Positions 1 through 7,884 of a stretch of 38,377 bases of DNA are shown piece after piece (the first letter of the stretch is position 1; the number at the start of each line of letters is the position of its first letter). The position numbers were made by a program, and so were the translations under genes. The notes beneath the pieces are model-generated. The model saw only the letters and a list, made by a program, of their open reading frames with translations, was not told the origin of the DNA and did no database searches. The stretch spans positions 1-38,377 of the forward strand of contig NZ_JPMD01000036.1 of the NCBI RefSeq assembly GCF_000732635.1, written 5' to 3'. The DNA comes from Clostridium sulfidigenes (GTDB taxonomy: Bacteria > Bacillota > Clostridia > Clostridiales > Clostridiaceae).

Positions 1-115
1 ATATTAGTATATAAAATTAATATTTTATTAATAATAAAATTGACTATTGTTTTGTACATTATGTTTAAAATAATTTCAATGGGGTATATTATCATTGTAG
101 TAGGGAGGTAATACA

Positions 116-988
116 ATGATGAAAAATATACTACGAGAATTAGTCATAGTATGTGTATCACTCTTATGTATTTTAACTATGATTACCATGAATCCGGTAG
201 AAGCAAAAGAAAATGTAAAAGCGAATGAAAAAATAAAGGCAGTAGTTATGAAATCAGATGGTGTAGAAATTGGCATAGTTGCTGATGAAGCTACAGGTAA
301 CAATGCTCTTAATAAAGTAAGAGATATCTATATAGATACATGTAATATAGATAATGTTAAAGATATTGCTGTAAATAATAAGATAGTATATGAAAAAATA
401 ACTTGTAATAAAGAAGATGTTTTAAGTGAAAGTGAAATTTCTAATAAAATAATAGGATACAATAATACAAATGATAACAGTTTAATTAACTTTACAGTTA
501 CAAAAGAAAATCAGGTTAAATATATACAAAAGACTAATAATTCGCAAGTTGCTTTTACGCCTCTTAGTAGGGGGAATACCCAAATAAATAGAGAGGTTTT
601 TTTACACAATTCAATAACAACACCTATAAAAGGTATACTAACTTCCACTTTTGGTGAGAAGAGAGAAGGATATTATCATAAGGGGATTGATTTGGCTGCT
701 AATACAGGTACTGAAATTCAAGCTGCATTAGATGGAACAGTGAGCTTTTCAGGGATAGCAGATGGGTATGGTAAAGTAGTAATAATCGACCATAGTGATA
801 ACTTGCAGACTGTATATGCACATTGTAGCAAATTAAATGTGTCTGAAGGTGAACAGGTTCTAAGAGGGCAAGTTATAGCAGAAGTTGGTAATACTGGAGA
901 TAGCACAGGTCCACATCTACATTTTGAGATAAGAGTAGATGGAGTTCCAATAGATCCTTTAGGATATACAGGGATAATTGGATATTAA
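116..988 (+). CDS. Secreted M23-family metallopeptidase (peptidoglycan endopeptidase type)
   Basis: The 290-residue protein starts with a hydrophobic segment (about residues 8-25) that ends near VEA, so it is probably exported or membrane-anchored. Residues about 30-175 match nothing I recognise. The last 115 residues form an M23/LytM domain: the first zinc-ligand motif reads HKGIDLAA and the second HLHFEI, with the usual YGKVVIIDH and GxxGxSTGPHLHF context. Both zinc motifs are intact, so it should be an active glycyl or D-amino-acid endopeptidase acting on the cell wall. The start follows GGGAGGT by 6 bases; a second ATG follows immediately at 119. It stands alone, with a terminator just downstream, and is not part of the fatty-acid operon. 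A role in wall turnover or sporulation is possible, but the sequence does not decide. Confidence 0.88.
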   Translation: MMKNILRELVIVCVSLLCILTMITMNPVEAKENVKANEKIKAVVMKSDGVEIGIVADEATGNNALNKVRDIYIDTCNIDNVKDIAVNNKIVYEKITCNKEDVLSESEISNKIIGYNNTNDNSLINFTVTKENQVKYIQKTNNSQVAFTPLSRGNTQINREVFLHNSITTPIKGILTSTFGEKREGYYHKGIDLAANTGTEIQAALDGTVSFSGIADGYGKVVIIDHSDNLQTVYAHCSKLNVSEGEQVLRGQVIAEVGNTGDSTGPHLHFEIRVDGVPIDPLGYTGIIGY

Positions 989-997
989 ATTTTTAAT

Positions 998-1027
998 AAA
1001 GTCTAGATTTATCTAGACTTTATTTTT
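998..1027 (+). terminator. Rho-independent terminator after the M23 gene
   Basis: A perfect 10-bp stem, AAAGTCTAGA paired with TCTAGACTTT around a 4-nt loop, is followed by ATTTTT. It begins 10 bases after the stop codon and separates the peptidase gene from the fatty-acid operon. Confidence 0.85.
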
Positions 1028-1090
1028 GGTAAAAATGAATAAATTGTGACAAGTTAAATTATTTGTAAAAATAAAAGTAAAAAATATATA

Positions 1091-1119
1091 TTGACTTTGT
1101 TTTTCTTTAGTAATATACT
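1091..1119 (+). promoter_or_regulatory. Sigma-A promoter of the fab/acc operon
   Basis: TTGACT (1091-1096) and TATACT (1114-1119) are separated by exactly 17 bp. This is the best promoter match in the left half of the window. It lies 49 bp upstream of fabT, and the predicted transcription start falls inside the first FabT-type palindrome. Confidence 0.75.
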
Positions 1120-1147
1120 TTGATTATCAAACTATTTGAAAGTCAAA
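1119..1147 (+). promoter_or_regulatory. Two tandem FabT-type operator palindromes
   Basis: Two 13-bp palindromes of the form TTTGA-N3-TCAAA sit side by side: TTTGATTATCAAA at 1119-1131 and TTTGAAAGTCAAA at 1135-1147. The centres are 16 bp apart, so the two sites lie on roughly similar faces of the helix. The first is essentially the FabT box known from lactic acid bacteria and streptococci. It overlaps the end of the -10 element and the start site, which suits repression. Autoregulation of fabT and control of the whole operon is inferred. Confidence 0.72.
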
Positions 1148-1167
1148 CAAAAGGAGAATAAAGTAGA

Positions 1168-1629
1168 ATGAAATCCTTAAATTCAAATAAATACGTATTA
1201 AATGAATTATTAGTAACTATATTTAATGATATTCTAGAGATTGAACAAACTGCTCTACAAGAAGGAGTACTTAAAGATTTATCGGTTACAGAGATACATA
1301 CTATTGAAGCTATAGGAATGTATCATCCAAGAACAATGACGGAAGTAGCAAATGATTTAAATATTACAGTAGGTACTTTAACTACAGCCATAACGAAACT
1401 TGTAAAAAAAGGATATGTAGAACGTACAAGAGGAGAAGAAGACAGAAGATCTGTAATGATAGCTCTTACTAGAAAAGGAAAGTTAGCATATAGAGTTCAT
1501 GAAAAATTTCATCAGGACATGATTAGTGAAACTATAAAAGGTTTAACAGATGAAGAGGAAGAAGTGCTAATAAGATCTCTAGAGAAAGTAAATAGCTTCT
1601 TTAAGTCAAAATACAATCTTAAAAAATAA
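1168..1629 (+). CDS. fabT: MarR-family repressor of fatty-acid synthesis (FabT type)
   Basis: The 153-residue protein has the MarR winged-helix fold. The helix-turn-helix runs over about residues 52-77 (TMTEVANDLNITVGTLTTAI), followed by the wing with the signature EEDRRSVMIALTRKGK. Dimerisation helices lie at both ends. MarR-family FabT proteins repress fab operons, using acyl-ACP as co-repressor in streptococci. Identity as FabT rests on three points: it is the first gene of the fab operon, it lies 16 bp upstream of fabH, and its promoter carries two TTTGA-N3-TCAAA palindromes. The start follows AAGGAGAA. FapR, the alternative regulator in Bacillus, belongs to another family and is excluded. 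Confidence 0.87.
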   Translation: MKSLNSNKYVLNELLVTIFNDILEIEQTALQEGVLKDLSVTEIHTIEAIGMYHPRTMTEVANDLNITVGTLTTAITKLVKKGYVERTRGEEDRRSVMIALTRKGKLAYRVHEKFHQDMISETIKGLTDEEEEVLIRSLEKVNSFFKSKYNLKK

Positions 1630-1645
1630 GTAAAGGAGAATAGAT

Positions 1646-2620
1646 GTGATTGGTTCAAGAATACTAGGAACAGGTTCTTATACACCATCTAATATAGTTT
1701 ACAATAAAGATATAGAAAATATTGTAGATACTTCAGATAGCTGGATTAGAGAGAGAACTGGAATTGCGGAAAGAAGAATTTCTACTGGAGAAGATACTTC
1801 AGAATTAGCAATAAAGTCAGCTTTAAAGGCTTTAGAAGATAGTAATGTAGATGGTAAAGAAATTGATTTAATTTTAGTGGCTACAGTTTCACCAGATAGT
1901 TTAATTCCATCAGTTGCATGTAATGTACAAAAGGAAATAGGTGCTGTAAATGCTATGGCTTTTGATATAAATGCTGCATGTAGTGGATTTATATTTGCGC
2001 TAGATATAGCTAAGGGATATATAGAAACAGGTAGGGCTACAAAAGCTTTAATAATTGGAGCAGAGGTATTATCTAAAATCGTAAATTGGGAAGATAGAAA
2101 TACTTGTGTATTATTTGGAGATGGAGCAGGAGCTGTAGTTATAGGAAAAGATTCTGAAGAGTATATAAGTTATATCAACTGTAAAAGTGTAGGATCTAAA
2201 GGTGAATCCCTTACTTGTGACATACTTCCTATGGAGAATATATGTACCAAGGAAGTTATAAATAATAATAAGATTCAGATGAATGGAAAAGATATTTATA
2301 AGTTTGCTGTTAAGGTTATGGAAGAGGAATTTAATAGAATTATTGAAAAAAGCAATATAAAAAAGGATGATATAGATTTTATACTTCCACATCAAGCTAA
2401 TATAAGAATGATAGAAAGTGTTAGTAAGAAAATTGATATACCTTTATCTAGATTCATTATAAATTTAGACAAAAAGGGGAATACATCTAGTGCAAGTATT
2501 CCAATAGCTTTAGATGAAGCAAATAAAAATGGTCAAATTAAACAAGGAAGTAACATAGTAATTATAGGATTTGGTGGTGGACTAACCTATGGTAGTGCAC
2601 TGTTAAAATGGAATAAATAA
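1646..2620 (+). CDS. fabH: Beta-ketoacyl-ACP synthase III
   Basis: This enzyme condenses an acyl-CoA primer with malonyl-ACP to start fatty-acid chains. The 324-residue length is typical. The catalytic triad is visible: Cys112 in NAACSGF, His249 in LPHQANIRM and Asn279 in DKKGNTSSAS. The glycine-rich end (GFGGGLTYGS) is intact. The start is GTG at 1646. An ATG at 1644 overlaps it, but it is followed at once by TGA in its own frame, so only the GTG can serve. GGAG lies 7 bases before the GTG. It is the second gene of the operon. Confidence 0.95.
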   Translation: MIGSRILGTGSYTPSNIVYNKDIENIVDTSDSWIRERTGIAERRISTGEDTSELAIKSALKALEDSNVDGKEIDLILVATVSPDSLIPSVACNVQKEIGAVNAMAFDINAACSGFIFALDIAKGYIETGRATKALIIGAEVLSKIVNWEDRNTCVLFGDGAGAVVIGKDSEEYISYINCKSVGSKGESLTCDILPMENICTKEVINNNKIQMNGKDIYKFAVKVMEEEFNRIIEKSNIKKDDIDFILPHQANIRMIESVSKKIDIPLSRFIINLDKKGNTSSASIPIALDEANKNGQIKQGSNIVIIGFGGGLTYGSALLKWNK

Positions 2621-2646
2621 TTAAAAGTATATAGGAGGAATAAAAA

Positions 2647-2877
2647 ATGGTATTAGAAAGAGTAAAAAAAGTTATAGCAAAAGAACTAGGTGTAGAGGTA
2701 GAGGAACTAAATATACAAGCAAGTTTTACAGATGATTTAGGAATAGATTCTCTAGAAATATTTGAAATTGTTATGAGTTTAGAAGAAGAGTTTGATATTG
2801 AAATTCCAAATGAGGATATAGAAAACATAAAAAATGTTCAAGATATTTCAAGCTATATAGAAAGCAAAGTTAATTAA
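2647..2877 (+). CDS. acpP: Acyl carrier protein
   Basis: This is a 76-residue acidic four-helix carrier that holds growing acyl chains on a phosphopantetheine arm. The attachment serine is Ser35 in the motif GIDSLE. The segment FDIEIPNEDIENIKNVQDI is the usual helix III region. A strong AGGAGG site precedes the ATG. It lies between fabH and fabK, and a 12-bp hairpin follows directly. Confidence 0.96.
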   Translation: MVLERVKKVIAKELGVEVEELNIQASFTDDLGIDSLEIFEIVMSLEEEFDIEIPNEDIENIKNVQDISSYIESKVN

Positions 2878-2881
2878 AACA

Positions 2882-2909
2882 AAGGTCAGATAGCTATCTA
2901 TCTGACCTT
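2882..2909 (+). other. Intercistronic hairpin between acpP and fabK
   Basis: AAGGTCAGATAG pairs perfectly with CTATCTGACCTT around a 4-nt loop (12 bp). No T-run follows, and the fabK ribosome site AGGAGGT starts 8 bases later. It is therefore not a standard terminator. It more likely stabilises or delimits the 3' end of an acpP-containing message, since ACP is needed in large amounts. Confidence 0.7.
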
Positions 2910-2926
2910 AACCATAGGAGGTATAT

Positions 2927-3868
2927 ATGTTCAAATCAGATATATGTGAAGCTTTAGGAATACAATACCCAATAATTCAAGGGGCTATGGCTTGGATTGC
3001 AGATAGCATATTAGCAAGTAGCGTATCAAATGCGGGAGGACTTGGAATTATAGCGGCAGGAAATAACTCTCCAGAAAATGTTAGATTAGAAATAAGAAAA
3101 GCTAAAGAACTTACAGATAAACCTTTTGGAGTAAACATAATGCTTCTTAGTGATAATGCAGATGAGGTTGCTAAGATTGTTTGTGAAGAAGGAGTAAAGG
3201 TTGTTACAACAGGCGCAGGAAACCCAGGTAAATACATGAATATGTGGAAAAATCATAATATTAAGGTTATTCCAGTAGTAGCTTCAACAGGGCTTGCAAA
3301 ACGAATGGAGCGAAGTGGAGCAGATATGGTAATTGCTGAAGGTTGTGAAGCTGGTGGACACATAGGAGAACTTACAACTATGGCACTTCTTCCTCAGGTT
3401 ATAGATGCTGTAAATATACCTGTTATAGCAGCTGGTGGTATAGGAGATTCTAGAGGAATGTTGGCTGCATTAGCATTAGGTGCTAATGGATTTCAAGTAG
3501 GAACTAGATTTCTAGCAGCTAATGAATGCACTATTCATGAAAATTATAAAAAGAAGGTAATAGAATCAAAGGATATAGATTCAGTAGTTACAGGTAGAAG
3601 TACTGGGCATCCTGTAAGAGTTCTTAGAAATAGATTATCTAGAGAATATGTAAGGCTTGAGAAGTTAGGTACATCAGCTGAAGAGCTAGAGCAATTAGGG
3701 GTTGGTGGACTTAAAAAGGCTGTTATAGACGGTGATGTAGATAATGGTTCTATTATGGCAGGTCAAATTGCAGGTTTAATAAAAAAGGAAGAAAGCTGTG
3801 AAGAAATAATTAAAGATTTTGTAGAAGGTACTGAAACTTTACTAAAATCCATGATAAATAAATTTTAA
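2927..3868 (+). CDS. fabK: FMN-dependent enoyl-ACP reductase II
   Basis: FabK reduces trans-2-enoyl-ACP in the last step of each elongation round, with a flavin and NAD(P)H. The 313-residue protein has the nitronate-monooxygenase/FabK TIM-barrel signatures: YPIIQGAMAWIA at the N-terminus, AEGCEAGGHIGE in the middle, and the FMN phosphate-binding stretch IPVIAAGGIGDSRG followed by GANGFQVGTRFL. No FabI-type short-chain reductase is present in the window, so this is the enoyl reductase of the pathway. FabK enzymes are known to be insensitive to triclosan. The start follows AGGAGGT. Confidence 0.94.
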   Translation: MFKSDICEALGIQYPIIQGAMAWIADSILASSVSNAGGLGIIAAGNNSPENVRLEIRKAKELTDKPFGVNIMLLSDNADEVAKIVCEEGVKVVTTGAGNPGKYMNMWKNHNIKVIPVVASTGLAKRMERSGADMVIAEGCEAGGHIGELTTMALLPQVIDAVNIPVIAAGGIGDSRGMLAALALGANGFQVGTRFLAANECTIHENYKKKVIESKDIDSVVTGRSTGHPVRVLRNRLSREYVRLEKLGTSAEELEQLGVGGLKKAVIDGDVDNGSIMAGQIAGLIKKEESCEEIIKDFVEGTETLLKSMINKF

Positions 3869-3883
3869 AATTGAGAGGTAACT

Positions 3884-4828
3884 ATGAAAAATATCGCATT
3901 TATTTTCCCGGGCCAAGGAAGTCAGTACGTAGGTATGGGAAAGGAAATATATGAAGAATTCTTAGAAGCTAAGAAAGTATTTGAAAAAGCTAACAAAATT
4001 TTAAATAAAGATATAAGTGAGTTATGCTTCAATGGTCCCATAGAAGAACTAACTTCTACTGAAAATAATCAAGTAGCTATAGTAACTCTTTCAATAGCAT
4101 TATTTGAAATTTTAAAATCTCATGGAATAAATCCTAAAGTTGTTGCAGGATTGAGCCTTGGAGAATATTCTGCTCTAATCTCAAGTGGAATTATGAATTT
4201 TGAAGAAGGATTAAGAGTAGTAAGAGAAAGAGGAATATTCATGAAGGAAGACAGTGATAAAACTAACGGATCTATGGCGGCTATCATTGGTGGAAAAATA
4301 GAAATTATAGAAGAAGTCTGTAATGAACTTAGTGATAAAGGAATAATAGGTATAGCAAATTATAATTGTAGTTCTCAAATTGTAATTTCAGGAGAGGATT
4401 TCTTAGTAGAAGAAGCTATGAAAAGTTTAAAAATTGAAGGCGCCAAGAAAATTGTTAAGTTACCAGTAAGTGGAGGATTTCATACAGAATTAATGGAAAA
4501 TGCATCAAAAAAATTAGGAGATGTATTAAGTGAGGTAACTTTTAATGAAAGCAATATAGAAGTAATACCTAATGTTACAGGAGATGTTTTACAAAACGTA
4601 ATGGAACTTAGACAGTTGTTAGAAGCTCAAGTTAAATCTTCTGTGAAATGGCAAAAGACAATAGAAAATATGATTGATATGGGAATTAATACTTTTATAG
4701 AAGTTGGACCAGGAAAGGCCCTTAGTGGTTTTGTAAAGAAAATAAGTAAAGATGTAAAAATATTAAATGTTGAGGATAAAGAATCAATTTATAGTACATT
4801 GAAATATTTACAAGAAGCTCATGTATAG
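3884..4828 (+). CDS. fabD: Malonyl-CoA:ACP transacylase
   Basis: This enzyme moves the malonyl group from CoA to ACP. The 314-residue length is standard. The N-terminal FPGQGSQYVGMG loop, the nucleophile Ser91 in GLSLGEYSAL, Arg116 in the RERG segment and His200 in GGFHTELM are all present. The nucleophile elbow reads GLSLG rather than the commoner GHSLG, a variant I believe also occurs in other clostridial FabD proteins. It lies 15 bp downstream of fabK and 14 bp upstream of fabG. Confidence 0.95.
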   Translation: MKNIAFIFPGQGSQYVGMGKEIYEEFLEAKKVFEKANKILNKDISELCFNGPIEELTSTENNQVAIVTLSIALFEILKSHGINPKVVAGLSLGEYSALISSGIMNFEEGLRVVRERGIFMKEDSDKTNGSMAAIIGGKIEIIEEVCNELSDKGIIGIANYNCSSQIVISGEDFLVEEAMKSLKIEGAKKIVKLPVSGGFHTELMENASKKLGDVLSEVTFNESNIEVIPNVTGDVLQNVMELRQLLEAQVKSSVKWQKTIENMIDMGINTFIEVGPGKALSGFVKKISKDVKILNVEDKESIYSTLKYLQEAHV

Positions 4829-4842
4829 GAGAGGATATATAT

Positions 4843-5583
4843 ATGTTTAAAGGAAAGAATGTGGTAGTTACTGGAGGAAGTAGAGGTATAGGAAGAGCTA
4901 TAGCTATAGAGTTTGGTAAAAAAGGAGCTAATGTGGTTATAAATTATGTTAGTAGTGATGCAGAGGCAGAAAAAGTTGCCGAGGAAATAAAAAGTCTTGG
5001 AGGAAATGCTATTTTAGTAAAAGGAGATGTAAGTAGTTTCGAAGAAGGAAAAAAATTAATAGATGAAACGGTAAAAGTTTTTGGAACTATAGACATATTA
5101 ATTAATAATGCAGGAATAACAAAAGATGGATTAATTATGAGAATGAAAGAAGAGCACTTTGATAAGGTTATAGATATAAATCTTAAGGGTGTATTTAATA
5201 CTTGTAAGAGTGCAGTGGCTCACATGCTTAAACAGAGAAGTGGAAAGATTATAAATATTTCTTCTGTAGTAGGAGTTGTAGGGAATGCAGGGCAGGCAAA
5301 CTATGCAGCATCTAAAGCCGGTGTTATAGGACTTACTAAGTCAATAGCTAAGGAAGTAGGAACTAGAGGGATAACTGTAAATGCTGTAGCACCAGGATTT
5401 ATAAAAAGCGATATGACAGATGTATTAAGTGAAAAAGTAAAGGATGGTATGTTAGGACTAATCCCTTTAAATAGATTTGGAAATGTAGAAGATGTAGCAA
5501 GGACTGTAGTTTTTCTTGCATCAGAGGGTGGAGACTATATAACAGGTCAAGTTATAAATGTAGATGGCGGAATGGTAATGTAG
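4843..5583 (+). CDS. fabG: 3-oxoacyl-ACP reductase
   Basis: This NADPH-dependent short-chain dehydrogenase reduces beta-ketoacyl-ACP. The 246-residue protein shows the cofactor loop TGGSRGIGRAI, the NNAG motif and the catalytic Ser141 (ISSVVG), Tyr154 and Lys158 (NYAASKAG). The C-terminus ends in ITGQVINVDGGMVM, as usual for FabG. Its place in the operon after fabD separates it from the many other SDR proteins. Confidence 0.95.
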   Translation: MFKGKNVVVTGGSRGIGRAIAIEFGKKGANVVINYVSSDAEAEKVAEEIKSLGGNAILVKGDVSSFEEGKKLIDETVKVFGTIDILINNAGITKDGLIMRMKEEHFDKVIDINLKGVFNTCKSAVAHMLKQRSGKIINISSVVGVVGNAGQANYAASKAGVIGLTKSIAKEVGTRGITVNAVAPGFIKSDMTDVLSEKVKDGMLGLIPLNRFGNVEDVARTVVFLASEGGDYITGQVINVDGGMVM

Positions 5584-5605
5584 TTATTTAAGGAGGACAT
5601 ATAAA

Positions 5606-6844
5606 GTGAATAGAAGAGTGGTAATCACAGGTATGGGAGCATTAACTCCTATTGGTAATGATATTAACAGCTTTTGGGATGGAGTTAAGAATGGTAAATG
5701 TGGCATAGATTTTATAAAATCTATGGATGTAGAAAAGTTTAAAGTTAAAATAGCTGCAGAGGTTAAAGGTTTTGACCCTACAGAGGTTATTGATAGAAAA
5801 GAAGCTAAGAGAATGGATAGATATTGTCAACTTGCTATGGCAGCAGCAGAGGAAGCAGTAAAATCTTCAAATTTAGATTTAGATAGTATTGATAAATATA
5901 GATTAGGTGTTTTAATTAGTTCAGGAATTGGCGGACTCGATACATTAGAAAATGAATATAAAAGAATGTTAGAAAGAGATACAACTAAGGTATCACCATT
6001 TTTAATTCCTATGATGATAGAGAATATGGCAGGAGGAAATGTTGCTATTAAATATGGTGCTAAAGGGCCATGCCTATCTGTAGTGACAGCTTGTGCTACA
6101 GGAACTAATAGTATAGGTGAAGCTTTTGAGATGATAAAGGCAAATAGAGCAGAGGTAATGATTACAGGTGGGACAGAGGCATCTATAACATCAATAGGTC
6201 TTGCTGGATTTACTGCGTTAACGGCTTTAAGTAAGAGTGAGGATCCTAAAAAAGCATCTACTCCTTTTGATAAAAATAGAAGTGGATTCGTAATGGGTGA
6301 AGGAGCAGGAGTTTTAATTTTAGAAGAGCTCCAGCATGCAAAGGCAAGAGGTGCAAAAATATATGGTGAAGTTATTGGATATGGAGCTACTTGTGATGCC
6401 TATCATATCACTCAGCCTAGTGCTGATGGAGAAGGGGCAGCAAGAGCAATGCAACTTGCCATAGAAGAAGGAAATGTAAGTTTAGAAGATATATCATATA
6501 TTAATGCTCATGGAACTAGTACTCCATATAATGATAAATTTGAAACTATAGCTATTAAAAATTTATTTAAAGAACAAGCCTATAAGATCCCAGTTAGTTC
6601 TACAAAGTCAATGACAGGACATTTATTGGGAGCATCAGGTGCTATAGAATCAATTGTATGTATAAAAGCTTTAGAGGAAGGGTTTATTCCAGCTACTATT
6701 GGTCTTGAAGAGAAGGATGAAGATTGTGATTTAGATTATGTTCCTAATATTGGAAGAAGAGCAGAACTAAAATATGCTTTGTCTAATTCCTTAGGATTTG
6801 GTGGTCATAATGCTACACTTTTATTTAAGAAATGGGAGGAATAA
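5606..6844 (+). CDS. fabF: Beta-ketoacyl-ACP synthase II
   Basis: This is the elongating condensing enzyme. The 412-residue protein carries the Cys-His-His triad: Cys163 in VTACATGTNS, His302 in NAHGTSTPYND and His339 in SMTGHLLGASG. The C-terminal NSLGFGGHNATLLFK is intact. The start is GTG, preceded by AAGGAGG. No separate FabB appears in the window, and no FabA or FabM for making unsaturated chains. In clostridia FabF with FabZ has been shown to cover that role, so it may do so here. Confidence 0.95.
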   Translation: MNRRVVITGMGALTPIGNDINSFWDGVKNGKCGIDFIKSMDVEKFKVKIAAEVKGFDPTEVIDRKEAKRMDRYCQLAMAAAEEAVKSSNLDLDSIDKYRLGVLISSGIGGLDTLENEYKRMLERDTTKVSPFLIPMMIENMAGGNVAIKYGAKGPCLSVVTACATGTNSIGEAFEMIKANRAEVMITGGTEASITSIGLAGFTALTALSKSEDPKKASTPFDKNRSGFVMGEGAGVLILEELQHAKARGAKIYGEVIGYGATCDAYHITQPSADGEGAARAMQLAIEEGNVSLEDISYINAHGTSTPYNDKFETIAIKNLFKEQAYKIPVSSTKSMTGHLLGASGAIESIVCIKALEEGFIPATIGLEEKDEDCDLDYVPNIGRRAELKYALSNSLGFGGHNATLLFKKWEE

Positions 6845-6847
6845 ATT

Positions 6848-7375
6848 ATGAATTATGAAGCAATTGAAAGGCTAATTAAATTAATAAATGATTCCGATCT
6901 TAAGGAATTAGAACTAGAAGAAGCAGGACTTAGAATAAGGATGAGCAAAAATGATTCTAGCAAAATTATTTATAATGAAGATGCTAGAGCATTAAATCAA
7001 TCTAAAATCACAGATAAATGTGATACAGAGTTTGTTAGTCATACTAATAATGTAAGTGATAATACTTCAGTAATATCAACAAAGCATGAAGAAATAATTA
7101 CTGAAGAAATAGCTACTGAAGAGAGTAATTTAGAAGAATGCTTTATAGTCAAGTCACCTATGGTAGGAACATATTATTCTTCACCTACAGAAAATGGAGA
7201 ACCTTATACAAAAATAGGAGATTCGGTATCAAAGGAGTCAATTCTGTGCATAATTGAAGCTATGAAATTGATGAATGAAATTGAATGTGAAGTTGAAGGA
7301 ACGGTGGCTAAAATATTTGTTAATAATGGAGATGTAGTAGAATTTGGTCAGCCTATAATGGCGATAAAACTTTAG
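6848..7375 (+). CDS. accB: Biotin carboxyl carrier protein of acetyl-CoA carboxylase
   Basis: This 175-residue BCCP carries biotin between the biotin carboxylase and the carboxyltransferase. The biotinyl lysine is Lys140 in EAMKLMNEIE. The folded domain covers about residues 98-175, beginning KSPMVGTYYSSP. The N-terminal 30 residues form the usual carboxylase-interacting segment. A Thr/Ser/Glu-rich linker joins them and replaces the Ala/Pro linker of proteobacterial BCCP. It starts three bases after the fabF stop codon, so the two are probably translationally coupled. Confidence 0.95.
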   Translation: MNYEAIERLIKLINDSDLKELELEEAGLRIRMSKNDSSKIIYNEDARALNQSKITDKCDTEFVSHTNNVSDNTSVISTKHEEIITEEIATEESNLEECFIVKSPMVGTYYSSPTENGEPYTKIGDSVSKESILCIIEAMKLMNEIECEVEGTVAKIFVNNGDVVEFGQPIMAIKL

Positions 7376-7409
7376 AAATATAGATTATATAAAGGAGGTA
7401 GTATAAATA

Positions 7410-7865
7410 ATGTTAGATGTAATAGAAAGTGATGTAATAAAACTCAATATAAAAGAGATACAAGAAATAATACCTCATAGATATCCATTTTTATTTGTAG
7501 ATCAAATAGAAGGTTTAGAACCAATGAAAAAAGCAGTAGGATATAAAAATATAACTATGAATGAATATTTTTTTCAAGGTCATTTTCCACAAGAACCAGT
7601 ATTACCTGGAGTGATAATAGTAGAAGCGCTTGCACAAGTTGGTGCCATTGCATTACTTTATGATGAAAAGTTTAGAGGTAAGATAGCCTACTTCGGTGGG
7701 ATAAAAAATGCTAGGTTTAAGAGAAAAGTTATACCTGGTGATAGATTAAAACTAGAAGTTGAAATTATAAAGATAAAAGGACCAATAGGTATCGGTAAAG
7801 GAATTGCCACAGTTGATGGAGTAGTAGCTTGTGAATGTGAATTAACCTTCGCAGTAGGAGTATAA
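7410..7865 (+). CDS. fabZ: 3-hydroxyacyl-ACP dehydratase
   Basis: The 151-residue hot-dog-fold enzyme dehydrates beta-hydroxyacyl-ACP. The catalytic His58 is in [14 protein letters not shown] and Glu72 is in [21 protein letters not shown] is the classic N-terminal motif. It sits between accB and accC, a mixed fab/acc order common in Firmicutes. The start follows AAGGAGGT. It is the only dehydratase gene seen here. Confidence 0.95.
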   Translation: MLDVIESDVIKLNIKEIQEIIPHRYPFLFVDQIEGLEPMKKAVGYKNITMNEYFFQGHFPQEPVLPGVIIVEALAQVGAIALLYDEKFRGKIAYFGGIKNARFKRKVIPGDRLKLEVEIIKIKGPIGIGKGIATVDGVVACECELTFAVGV

Positions 7866-7884
7866 AAGTAAGAGAGGTAGCCGT

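Noticed and set aside
1..115. TTGACT at 40-45 as a promoter for the M23 gene
   Set aside because: No convincing -10 lies at 16-18 bp; TATATT at 85-90 has no matching -35. Left unassigned.
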